From Bacteriovoracaceae bacterium (GTDB lineage: Bacteria > Bdellovibrionota > UBA1018), in NCBI GenBank assembly GCA_947463705.1, contig CANHSO010000004.1, positions 1-41,467 on the forward strand: a stretch of 41,467 nt of DNA, given 5' to 3'. Made by a program: the position numbers and the translations under genes. The notes under the pieces were generated by a model, which worked only from the letters and a program-made list of their open reading frames with translations, made no database searches and was not told the origin of the DNA. Positions 1 to 8,181 of the stretch are shown piece by piece (position 1 is the first letter of the stretch; every line of letters starts with the position of its first letter).

Positions 1-34
1 AAAAAGCTCCACTGCTTTGGCATTGGTAAAATAC

Positions 35-125
35 AAAGGTTGCATTCCTCTTGTTTGGGGCTGGTTGTTTTTTGCGAAATTGATCAGACCACCCGAAGAG
101 CAGGAATGCAACCTTTCGTTTTTAT
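35..125. repeat. Perfect 15-bp inverted repeat (35-49 / 102-116), 52-nt loop, followed by a T-rich run; possible terminator or RNA hairpin
   Basis: AAAGGTTGCATTCCT at 35-49 is the exact reverse complement of AGGAATGCAACCTTT at 102-116; followed by cgtttttatt; lies just beyond the 3' end of the minus-strand gene 133-1065. Confidence 0.6.
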
Positions 126-132
126 TGATGTA

Positions 133-1065
133 TTAGCCGGACAGCAGTATGACATTTCCAAAATAAGTGAACCATTCCGGTAGGTTGCGATAAAACTTGA
201 TAACGGGATACGCGCATAGTGTGCAGATCAGATGAAAGAAGTGCGCCAATTCAAGCTCCGTCCCTCCGTCTCCTTTCCTTTTTTTGACTCCTGACATTGG
301 GGAAATAGTGACTAAGCTGGGCGCCGTTAACGTGTGGATACTCAAAAATCCAGGAAATGGATTTCCAGCTTGAGACTGCTCTTGGTATTGATTGAAAATC
401 AGTGGAATTGGAGGAGGTGCTAATGTTGCGAGATAAATCTTTCCATCCTTTTTTAGATAATCAAAAGATCTGGAAAGATAAGTTCGGAGTTGAAGGGGAG
501 AAAAGAAATGCAGGTTCATCCCAGACCAAATGACGTCGTATTGAGCTCGGTGAACTTCTGGAGAGAGCCGCAGGAAATCTTCTACCAGGATCCGAGAGAC
601 TGACTTCAGGGTTTCGCCAGCCTCATGGTTCAAAAACTCCTTCGATTTAAGCAAATTTGAACGCAGCTCCAGGGCTGTGGGCATCTGATGCTCGATTGCG
701 ACGACATTGGCACCGGCTACCACCAATTTCCATGTCATAAAGCCGTGGCCAGCACCAATATCGAGTGCAGACACACGTGCTCCAGAAGATTCATAACGAC
801 GATGAATATCGGTTAAGCACGAGAGGTGAATGGAGTCGAGTTCTGAAAAACTGAGTCCAAAAAAACGCTTTTCAGTCGCATGATTCTGAATCGGTGTCGG
901 CTTTTCGGTATGAATTAATTCAGTTAATTTTTGGATTTTACCTGAGTGAGACGAGCTCACCCATGGGGTGATTTGGCTGTCAGTAATTCCATAAGCAGAA
1001 TGATGAATCACTGAAAAAGACAGTGCTACACCCAGTGAAAGACAGTTACTTAGAAGCTTTAGCAT
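133..1065 (-). CDS. Class I SAM-dependent methyltransferase with N-terminal signal peptide (putatively exported)
   Basis: Motif I-like VSALDIGAGHGFMTWKLVVAGANVVAIEHQ; N-terminus MLKLLSNCLSLGVALSFSVIHHSAYG resembles a Sec signal peptide. Confidence 0.75.
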   Translation of the reverse strand: MLKLLSNCLSLGVALSFSVIHHSAYGITDSQITPWVSSSHSGKIQKLTELIHTEKPTPIQNHATEKRFFGLSFSELDSIHLSCLTDIHRRYESSGARVSALDIGAGHGFMTWKLVVAGANVVAIEHQMPTALELRSNLLKSKEFLNHEAGETLKSVSRILVEDFLRLSPEVHRAQYDVIWSGMNLHFFSPLQLRTYLSRSFDYLKKDGKIYLATLAPPPIPLIFNQYQEQSQAGNPFPGFLSIHTLTAPSLVTISPMSGVKKRKGDGGTELELAHFFHLICTLCAYPVIKFYRNLPEWFTYFGNVILLSG

Positions 1066-1287
1066 AGGCTTTGTTATCTATCATTAATTTAAATTTGAGT
1101 CAAACTTGGGCTTTTTTTGAATGATTTAAACTTCATTTTATGCTAAAAAATGCGGCCAAATAAATCGGCATGCATTCAATTTTTTTTAATTTTTGTCTAA
1201 TATTTTTAGTGGGCAAGAATTTCTATTTTTCGGGTTAATAAGGTTTTGAATTTAGAGGTCGTATTTTGAAGTTCAGGAGAAACTTGA

Positions 1288-2772
1288 GTGAATAAATTTT
1301 TGAAATACAAAGTATGCAATTCAGCGGCCTGGAAAAATTTGACCTGCTTCTTGGTGGGATTTACCGTTTTTGCCTCGTCACAAGAGACCCAGGCGGGCAA
1401 GACTTGTGTGTCCTGTTTTGGAGAAGTGGCTGATTCTGAAGTGACGAAGCGGAATGCACTGAGGTGTAAGCATGATCACATCATGGATCGGTCGTGCGTG
1501 GTCCGACAATTATCTGCACTAGATCACTTCGAAGAGCTCTTAGATTTGGGGCTTAAGTGCGGTGGGCTTGCGGCTGACGATCTTCCCTGTGAAGAGAGAT
1601 TTTCTCTTTCAAGAGTTTTTCGTGTTTTGCATCAGCGTCAACGCCTGGCTGTAAAAAAACGAATCGCCCTTTCATCTGCTCCAATGACTGCAGCCCAGCT
1701 TGAATTGGAGGTTACCCAGTTAAAACAAAAAATCCAAGATAGCTTCGTTTTAAGTTGTCCCGTTGAGGGCTGTGGAAGTGCTTTAGACCGGGTTGAAGGC
1801 TGTAATGCTGCAAAATGCTCCCATTATTTATGTGGTAGAATATTCTGCTATTTATGTTTAGCCAAGCTGCCTAGTTTGGAGGAGGCTCATCTTCACGTTC
1901 GCGATCTTCATAGTGGAGATTTCTGGGAATACAGGCCCGGATACTTAGATCGATATCACTGGCTTTTGGCTCGAAAAAATCTTGCCGCTGTTTTTCGATT
2001 GAAAGTTCACCCAGATGTGAGAACTGCTGCACTCAAACAACTTGAACCGCTCCTTCGCGAGCATAAAATGTGGTCATTTCCAGCTGGTGTTAGAATCGAG
2101 TCGTGGTTAACAGAACTTCGGGCTTCGGACCTGACTCAAGATCAAAAAATTGAGATTCTTCAAAACGAGGCGATTCATCGTCTCAATTCTGATGACTCGC
2201 AAGGGGTTGAGACGCTCGAACGTGAGCTTTTGACTTTAGGTGGAACTCCGCTTCGATCCTTGGATCGACTTTCACCCTCTACCCCTGTCACAGGTGAAGG
2301 GGAGCTCGTGCACCTCCTGCCAGGGCATCCTAATTACTATTACGTCTTTCCCCCCATGGACCGAGAGTACATGCACGGTGATGGCCGTGAAGATGTATTT
2401 ATGACGCCAAATTGGCAAAAAAATGGCTCTATCATTTGGGGACCTCTGTTTATGGCAGAAGGCGATCTTCGTTTCGCCCGGGAGCAATGTTCTCGAGTTG
2501 ATGGACGACTGCCCACGCAGGAGGATTTATGGGCTTTAGCCAGGGCACTGGGAGCACCTGACCCTGAAGGGGGAAACTACCAAGGGCTCAATGCTAGTCG
2601 ATTGCCCGGTCTGGATTCTGAATTTCTTTGGGGCTTTACTCCTGAAGAAGATGAGTATGGGGTTTCGCCATATGGCCGGGTGTATTCGATGGATTCGGTA
2701 ACGGGGGTGGTCATCGATGAGACGGATGAATGGTCCTATAACCCAGCGCGGTTTAGATGTGTGTACGACTAG
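1288..2772 (+). CDS. Exported protein with RING1-like and RBR Rcat/IBR-like zinc clusters and a C-terminal FGE/Lcl-like domain; candidate RBR-type E3 ubiquitin ligase
   Basis: GTG start with AGGAG upstream; signal-peptide-like N-terminus ending TQA-GK; CVSC...LRCKHDHIMDRSC...C..C and CPVEGCGSALDRVEGCNAAKCSHYLCGRIFCYLCL...H.H; C-terminal AREQCSRVDGRLPTQEDLWALA...RFRCVYD. Confidence 0.7.
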   Translation: MNKFLKYKVCNSAAWKNLTCFLVGFTVFASSQETQAGKTCVSCFGEVADSEVTKRNALRCKHDHIMDRSCVVRQLSALDHFEELLDLGLKCGGLAADDLPCEERFSLSRVFRVLHQRQRLAVKKRIALSSAPMTAAQLELEVTQLKQKIQDSFVLSCPVEGCGSALDRVEGCNAAKCSHYLCGRIFCYLCLAKLPSLEEAHLHVRDLHSGDFWEYRPGYLDRYHWLLARKNLAAVFRLKVHPDVRTAALKQLEPLLREHKMWSFPAGVRIESWLTELRASDLTQDQKIEILQNEAIHRLNSDDSQGVETLERELLTLGGTPLRSLDRLSPSTPVTGEGELVHLLPGHPNYYYVFPPMDREYMHGDGREDVFMTPNWQKNGSIIWGPLFMAEGDLRFAREQCSRVDGRLPTQEDLWALARALGAPDPEGGNYQGLNASRLPGLDSEFLWGFTPEEDEYGVSPYGRVYSMDSVTGVVIDETDEWSYNPARFRCVYD

Positions 2773-2782
2773 ACTACTTTGT

Positions 2783-3574
2783 TCAGTCAGTAATTCTAAA
2801 AACTCGTTTTGCGTTCTGAGTGGTGACTTCAGCAACGGTTGAAAGGGGTACATCCTTGACCTCGGCAAGTTTCTGCGCGGTTAAGGCGACCATGCTGGGC
2901 TCGCATTTTTTCCCGCGATACGGAATCGGAGCAAGGTAAGGGGAGTCGGTTTCAACTAAGATCCGCTCCAGGGGAAATGCCTTGGCAGCTTCGCGAATTT
3001 CATCCGCTTTTTTAAAAGTTAAAATTCCTGAGAATGAAACATAAAATCCCATGTCAATGCAGTGCTGTCCAAATGCTTGAGTCCCGCTGAAGCAGTGGAT
3101 GATTCCTGGGATCGAGCCTTGAGGGACGAGTGCGGCATAGCGTTTGAGAGCGACTAAAAGATCGTCCTCACCCTCGCGGCTATGAATGACGATGGGGAGC
3201 CTCAGTTCAAGTGCTAGGTCGAGTTGGCGGTTGAGCCAGTGAATTTGGACCTCTCGTGGCGAATGTTCGTAATGGTAGTCCAGGCCGATTTCCCCAATTG
3301 CGCGGCACTTGGGATCGCGGGCAGCCTCACGGAGTTTTTCAAAGTCCATTTCATTTAAGAGGTGTGCATCGTGCGGATGTACGCCGATCGTGTGATAGAT
3401 CGAGTCATAGGTTCTTGAAATTTCCTGGATGCGAGGAATGGATGCAACGTCAGTACCGATCGTGACCAGATGAGAAACTCCGGAGAGTTTTGCTTCTTGA
3501 AGGATTTCTTCTAGGCTCTTTGGGCTATAATCATAATTCAGATGACAGTGCGTATCAATCAGCGAGTACTTCAT
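2783..3574 (-). CDS. tatD: TatD family hydrolase (metal-dependent DNase)
   Basis: DTHCHLNYD, GEIGLDYHYEHSP, IHSREGEDD, ETDSPYLAPIPYRGKKCEP motifs. Confidence 0.92.
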   Translation of the reverse strand: MKYSLIDTHCHLNYDYSPKSLEEILQEAKLSGVSHLVTIGTDVASIPRIQEISRTYDSIYHTIGVHPHDAHLLNEMDFEKLREAARDPKCRAIGEIGLDYHYEHSPREVQIHWLNRQLDLALELRLPIVIHSREGEDDLLVALKRYAALVPQGSIPGIIHCFSGTQAFGQHCIDMGFYVSFSGILTFKKADEIREAAKAFPLERILVETDSPYLAPIPYRGKKCEPSMVALTAQKLAEVKDVPLSTVAEVTTQNAKRVFRITD

Positions 3575-3588
3575 AAAAATCCCAAAAA

Positions 3589-4767
3589 TTAATTCGAATG
3601 TTTCAGAAGGCGATCAATCACCTGGTTCCAAACCGAGGGTGGGAGGATTCCTTCGACTTTATGCCCGTTCACGAAAAAGGTCGGCGTAGCGTTGATGCCC
3701 AAAGACTTACCCAGCTGAATGTCCCGGGAGATCGTTAACGCAGGCTGCGCGGATTCCATACAGTTTGAAAACTGGGTTTGATCGAGTTGCAGGTCTTTTA
3801 AAAGATCTTTTACGCGACCTTCGGCAAGCGATCCTTGGTTTTCAAAAAGATTTTCGTAAGCAGATTCAAATTTACCTTGTTCGTGCGAACAGAGTGAAGC
3901 TTTGGCAGCTTCACAGGCGGCGGGATGCATGGTCTGCGGCGATTCAGGATTGCATTTCTGGTCGAGCGGAAAGTTTTTGAACACGACCCGAATTTTACCG
4001 GGATAGCGGTAGAGGAGCGTATTCACTTCCATGGCTCCCATTCGACAATAAGGGCATTGAAAATCGCTAAACTCGACGATGGTGATTGGGGCGTCCTTCG
4101 GTCCGATGCTTGGATCAATGGGCTCAATGGCAACTGGAATCGATTTAGTATTGAGAATCGAGTCTGCCATTTCTTGATCTGATGCAGGCTGAAATCCATT
4201 TTGATCCCACCGAGGATCGAGTGCTGAAAGTCCAAGAATCGCAACTAGAAAGGAGCCCGCGCCGATTCCCAGAAATGTTTTCCACTGCCCCTGGTTTAGG
4301 CTGCGGTTGAACTTGAGGTCGGGCTTGAGGGAGAGGGTGATGAAAAAGCCCAGGAGCACGCAGATGTCAATCCCAATGCAGTAAAGGCAGAAGGTGTGGA
4401 GTTGGACTCGCATAATCCAAAAATAGAGGCCAGATACGAACGTCCCTACAATACTCAGAATGAACGTCGCTCGGATCGCTTCTCGTTCCCAGTGTTTTCG
4501 GAAAAAGAAAAAGCTCATGATAAAAAGATTGAGAAACCACGCTGCTGCGAAGCTTGAGACGGGAAGGCCCCCGACTAACTCGGCGCTGGGGCTGGCCGCG
4601 ACTAAATCGCAGTTCACTGTAGAACTTAAATTACAGGATGACTTGAAGTGGTTTGCCACACCCCGGATTTCGTAAAAGTGTTGGGTGAGGAGGATTGATA
4701 ATGCTAATCCGATGAGAGCGATGACGCTGAGGGTGATGTATCTCAGGCGAGGTGTTGAAAGACTCAT
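3589..4767 (-). CDS. Vitamin K epoxide reductase (VKOR) domain fused to DsbA-like thioredoxin domain
   Basis: N-terminal multi-TM VKOR part with CNLSSTVNC and FCLYC; C-terminal DsbA-like FSDFQCPYC...ATPTFFVNG. Confidence 0.9.
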   Translation of the reverse strand: MSLSTPRLRYITLSVIALIGLALSILLTQHFYEIRGVANHFKSSCNLSSTVNCDLVAASPSAELVGGLPVSSFAAAWFLNLFIMSFFFFRKHWEREAIRATFILSIVGTFVSGLYFWIMRVQLHTFCLYCIGIDICVLLGFFITLSLKPDLKFNRSLNQGQWKTFLGIGAGSFLVAILGLSALDPRWDQNGFQPASDQEMADSILNTKSIPVAIEPIDPSIGPKDAPITIVEFSDFQCPYCRMGAMEVNTLLYRYPGKIRVVFKNFPLDQKCNPESPQTMHPAACEAAKASLCSHEQGKFESAYENLFENQGSLAEGRVKDLLKDLQLDQTQFSNCMESAQPALTISRDIQLGKSLGINATPTFFVNGHKVEGILPPSVWNQVIDRLLKHSN

Positions 4768-4770
4768 GGC

Positions 4771-5568
4771 TTAGGGACCTCCAAAAGTGCCAGCACGGTA
4801 AATTAAGTATTCAGCAAAAGCGAGGAGAATTAAACCGCTCCCCATCTTAATTGTTTTCATCCATTGTCCAGATTTAGGGAGGATTTGCAACGCTCCCGTG
4901 AACGCGGAGATTGCGAGAAGCAAAGTGCCGAGTCCTAGCGAAAATGAGGTCATGAGCGCAAAGCCTAGCCCAACGGACTGAGTTTTGGCAATGTAGGCTA
5001 GAATTGAGGTTAAAACTGGGGTGGTGCAGGGTGCTGCTATAAATCCCGAGGAGACTCCTAGGAGAAATGCCCCCATCCACGTGGCTTCTTCATGCTTTTT
5101 GGGGTGGCTGTGATGAGCAGTGGGGTTGTGAGATCGAGCGGAGTGATTCCATTTTCTTTTGAGTTGATCCATGAGTACTGCTGGATCAAAATGAAAAATA
5201 TCCATCATCCAGAGAGCAGCTCCATTCATGACCACTCCTAAAAAAAGATACCAAGCCGAGGTGTTGGTCATTGAGCCAAATACCTTGCCTGTAACTCCTG
5301 CGATCACGCCGAGAAATGAATAAACCAAGGTCATCCCTGCGACATAGGCGAGGCCACGGAAATAAACTTCTCTCCAGGTTTTTCGAGCGGGCCCTAAGCC
5401 TCCTACGACGCTGACTGTAATGGGAATCATCGGGTAGACGCAGGGAGTTAGACTTGCCAAGATCCCGCCGAAATAGGCGATCACCAGAGCAACAAGAAAT
5501 TGTCCTGTACTAAAGTCACCTGTGCCGACAGCAATCCATTCTGAAAACAATTGGGTCAGTGAAGGCAT
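4771..5568 (-). CDS. CcdA/DsbD-type transmembrane thiol reductant transporter
   Basis: GGILASLTPCVYPMIPITVSVVGG and GVSSGFIAAPCTTPVLTSILAY motifs, multi-TM; 3 bp gap to the VKOR-DsbA gene. Confidence 0.88.
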   Translation of the reverse strand: MPSLTQLFSEWIAVGTGDFSTGQFLVALVIAYFGGILASLTPCVYPMIPITVSVVGGLGPARKTWREVYFRGLAYVAGMTLVYSFLGVIAGVTGKVFGSMTNTSAWYLFLGVVMNGAALWMMDIFHFDPAVLMDQLKRKWNHSARSHNPTAHHSHPKKHEEATWMGAFLLGVSSGFIAAPCTTPVLTSILAYIAKTQSVGLGFALMTSFSLGLGTLLLAISAFTGALQILPKSGQWMKTIKMGSGLILLAFAEYLIYRAGTFGGP

Positions 5569-5589
5569 GATCGTTAATGCTCCCTTTTC

Positions 5590-6255
5590 TTAAAGGCTAT
5601 CACAAATCCTAATAGCCGAATACTGTCGAGATTCTCGGTCGCCACGTCGATAGCTATAGAATTTTGGGGAGGTCGAGCATCGAGTGCAAGATCGAACTAG
5701 ATCCACTTCGCCAATCCCGATCTGGAGCAAAGTTTCCCGGTTCAATGCGGCCAGGTCAAGCCTTCTCTCTTGGGGATTCCAGAGGTGGCTGGGTACTTCA
5801 GGGAAGCCCGATTGAAAGGTCTCGATGAGTTCCTGGCTGACTTCATAGCAGCAAGGACCGATGCAAGGACCAATCGCTGCTAACCACTCCTTGGGGTTTT
5901 CGCCCCTTTCGGTGAGATGGCTCCAAAGTTTTTCGGTAATTCGAGCGAGGGTGCCTCGCCATCCGGCGTGGACAGCCGCAATGCTCCGCCCTGAACGGTG
6001 AACAAAAAGCAGCGGGACGCAATCCGCCGTCACTACGGCAATGGGGAGCAGAGGGGATTGGGTGACAAGAGCATCGACATCGCCGCACTCTTGACGAGCT
6101 TGATTCACCCACGCGATGCCAGTGCCATGGACTTGCTTCCAGCTGGGGCGATCATCCCATTTTTCTAGCGCGAATGGTGGGAGTGGCTCACTGAGCGTGC
6201 CGAATCCGTGCTCAACCGTTTTGACCTCATTCAAGAGAGCGCTTTGTAGAGTCAT
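5590..6255 (-). CDS. pgeF: PgeF/YfiH family (LACC1-like, Cu-oxidase_4 domain)
   Basis: QVHGTGIAWV, TADCVPLLF, AVHAGWRGTLARI, IGPCIGPCCYEVS motifs. Confidence 0.9.
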   Translation of the reverse strand: MTLQSALLNEVKTVEHGFGTLSEPLPPFALEKWDDRPSWKQVHGTGIAWVNQARQECGDVDALVTQSPLLPIAVVTADCVPLLFVHRSGRSIAAVHAGWRGTLARITEKLWSHLTERGENPKEWLAAIGPCIGPCCYEVSQELIETFQSGFPEVPSHLWNPQERRLDLAALNRETLLQIGIGEVDLVRSCTRCSTSPKFYSYRRGDRESRQYSAIRICDSL

Positions 6256-6263
6256 GTAGCTAC

Positions 6264-7307
6264 TTACTCATACCTCTGCAGGGCCGACAAGAGTTCCTGA
6301 AAAACAGGCGGAAAAGGCGCGTCAAAACGGAGAGGCTCACCAGTGATCGGGTGCCTAAAACCTAAAATTTTGGCATGGAGAGCTTGCCCGGGGAGATGAC
6401 GAACGAGTGCTCGAATATCATCCGGGATAGCAAGCCATTTGGTATTTTTTTCGCTCGGTGTTCCATACGCAGGATCTCCTATGATGGAGTGTCCGATGCC
6501 AGTCAGGTGGACGCGGACCTGGTGGGTGCGGCCTGTTTCAAGGGTGGCTTCAAGGATCGATGCGAATGGGTTTTTCTGCGGCTGGGCGAAGTTCTTTACT
6601 TTTGTATAATAAGTCACTGCGGTTCGCCCCTCTTTGACATCCATTGACATTTTTTTTCGGTCGTTTGGATTCCTTCCGATGAGGCTTGCGACTTTCACTG
6701 GATTCCCGTTGAGAGGAAGAGGGGGTGCTCCGTAACAGAGTGCCCAGTAGCGCCGTTCAATGTCGTGGCGGGCAAACGTTTCAGCAAGGCGCGTGTGGGC
6801 CAAATCAGTTTTGGTAATGACGAGAGACCCGCTCGTGTCTTTGTCGATTCTATGAACAATGCCTGGGCGCAAAACGCCACCAATTCCGCTGAGGTTTTTG
6901 ATTTGGTGAAGGAGTCCGTGGACTAATGTTCCGGTCATTTGAGTGGGCGAAGGGTGTACTGTGAGGCCGGGAGGCTTGTTGACGACCACTAGATGTTCGT
7001 CTTCGAATAGGATTTCGAGCGAATGATCCTCCGGAACCAGGTCGGACGGCACGGGAGGGGGTAAGTAGACCTGAACCGGTGTGCCTTTTTTGAGTCTGCT
7101 ATTGGCTTTGAGCGGAGTTCCCTGGGTGGTGATTTGTCCCTGCTCAAACAGAGTTTTGAGTCGACTTCGCGTGATGGGATCGAAAGCAGGTTCGTTCCCC
7201 TGCTTGCAAGATGCCTCTAGGGCTTCGAGTAGGGCCAGATCGGCACGCTTAAAATCTTCTGGCGCTTTCCATGTCCAAGTGACGGCGCCTGGCTTTGAGT
7301 TTTGCAT
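6264..7307 (-). CDS. rluD: RluA/RluD family 23S rRNA pseudouridine synthase
   Basis: S4-like N-terminus; VVNKPPGLTVHPS; GIVHRIDKDTSGSLVITKT; LETGRTHQVRVHLTGIGHSIIGDPAYG. Confidence 0.92.
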   Translation of the reverse strand: MQNSKPGAVTWTWKAPEDFKRADLALLEALEASCKQGNEPAFDPITRSRLKTLFEQGQITTQGTPLKANSRLKKGTPVQVYLPPPVPSDLVPEDHSLEILFEDEHLVVVNKPPGLTVHPSPTQMTGTLVHGLLHQIKNLSGIGGVLRPGIVHRIDKDTSGSLVITKTDLAHTRLAETFARHDIERRYWALCYGAPPLPLNGNPVKVASLIGRNPNDRKKMSMDVKEGRTAVTYYTKVKNFAQPQKNPFASILEATLETGRTHQVRVHLTGIGHSIIGDPAYGTPSEKNTKWLAIPDDIRALVRHLPGQALHAKILGFRHPITGEPLRFDAPFPPVFQELLSALQRYE

Positions 7308-7316
7308 GAGTTTGGT

Positions 7317-8162
7317 TTATCCAGTGAGCTTGCGATGATACCGCGATAGGTACGCTGTGACTACTTGATTCGTAGGGAGTTTGAGGGTTCGGGCGATCTG
7401 AAGAGTAAATCCCCGCACATAGACGGTGGCTGGGAGTTTTTCAAAGTTTTCTTCTTCAATTGCCTTGAGGTAGTTTTTAGATATTCTGGTGATTTCCGAG
7501 AGTTCTTCAATCGACATTCCCAGTGACTCCCTGAGTTTTTTAATGAAACTCCCACTCCAGTCTTTTTCCTCGTGGATTTCCTTCAGTAAGGGTGCAGAGT
7601 AGGTCGGGTCTGATGAGGAGGTCTTTTTCGAGTTTAAACGAGCTACAGTCGTAGAGTGGTTAATGTTAGGGTTGCTCGGTCTACTGCCTCCCTGGATCCA
7701 CTGATGCCGACTCTTGAATTCAGGGGATGCTCCCTGCGAGTTCTGGCCAGTGTAGTCTGTTGAGGGCGCAATCAGCGCTTCTTCCCCTAGCTCATTCGCT
7801 TCCATGGGGGGGGTGCGGTCAATTGATACGACTTCAGCCAGGCGGACCGGAGCAGTCTCGATTTGGTTTTGGTATTCTGTAGGTTCAGGTTCTCGTCGAG
7901 TAAACGGATTTTCCTCCCACACAATCAGACCATGATTCTGATCGTAGGCTCTCCTCTTGTCGCTATCGGACAAGACGAGGTAGGCTGCTTCGGTTTTTCG
8001 CAAAATCTCATCGCGCTCAATCGGCGAAAACAAGGTGTAGAGAGCGACGTGATCCTTTTGGTAGGTTGCTTTAATACGGAGATAAGCCTCTCGGATTTCT
8101 TCTGCCGAGGCATCCGGCGCGATTTCTAGGATATCGTAAAAGTTTAAATTCTCATTCAGCAT
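7317..8162 (-). CDS. J-domain-like N-terminus fused to RodZ-type HTH_25 domain
   Basis: NFYDILEIAPDASAEEIREAYLRIKATYQ...YLVLSDSDKRRAYDQN (J-like) and LRESLGMSIEELSEITRISKNYLKAIEEENFEKLPATVYVRGFTLQIARTLKL (RodZ-like HTH). Confidence 0.88.
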   Translation of the reverse strand: MLNENLNFYDILEIAPDASAEEIREAYLRIKATYQKDHVALYTLFSPIERDEILRKTEAAYLVLSDSDKRRAYDQNHGLIVWEENPFTRREPEPTEYQNQIETAPVRLAEVVSIDRTPPMEANELGEEALIAPSTDYTGQNSQGASPEFKSRHQWIQGGSRPSNPNINHSTTVARLNSKKTSSSDPTYSAPLLKEIHEEKDWSGSFIKKLRESLGMSIEELSEITRISKNYLKAIEEENFEKLPATVYVRGFTLQIARTLKLPTNQVVTAYLSRYHRKLTG

Positions 8163-8181
8163 GTTTTCAGTGCAATAGGGG

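Noticed and set aside
2272-2868. Antisense ORFs 2272-2487 and 2536-2868 opposite the RBR-like gene
   Set aside because: Lie inside confident plus-strand coding sequence, no recognisable domains or start signals; shadow ORFs.
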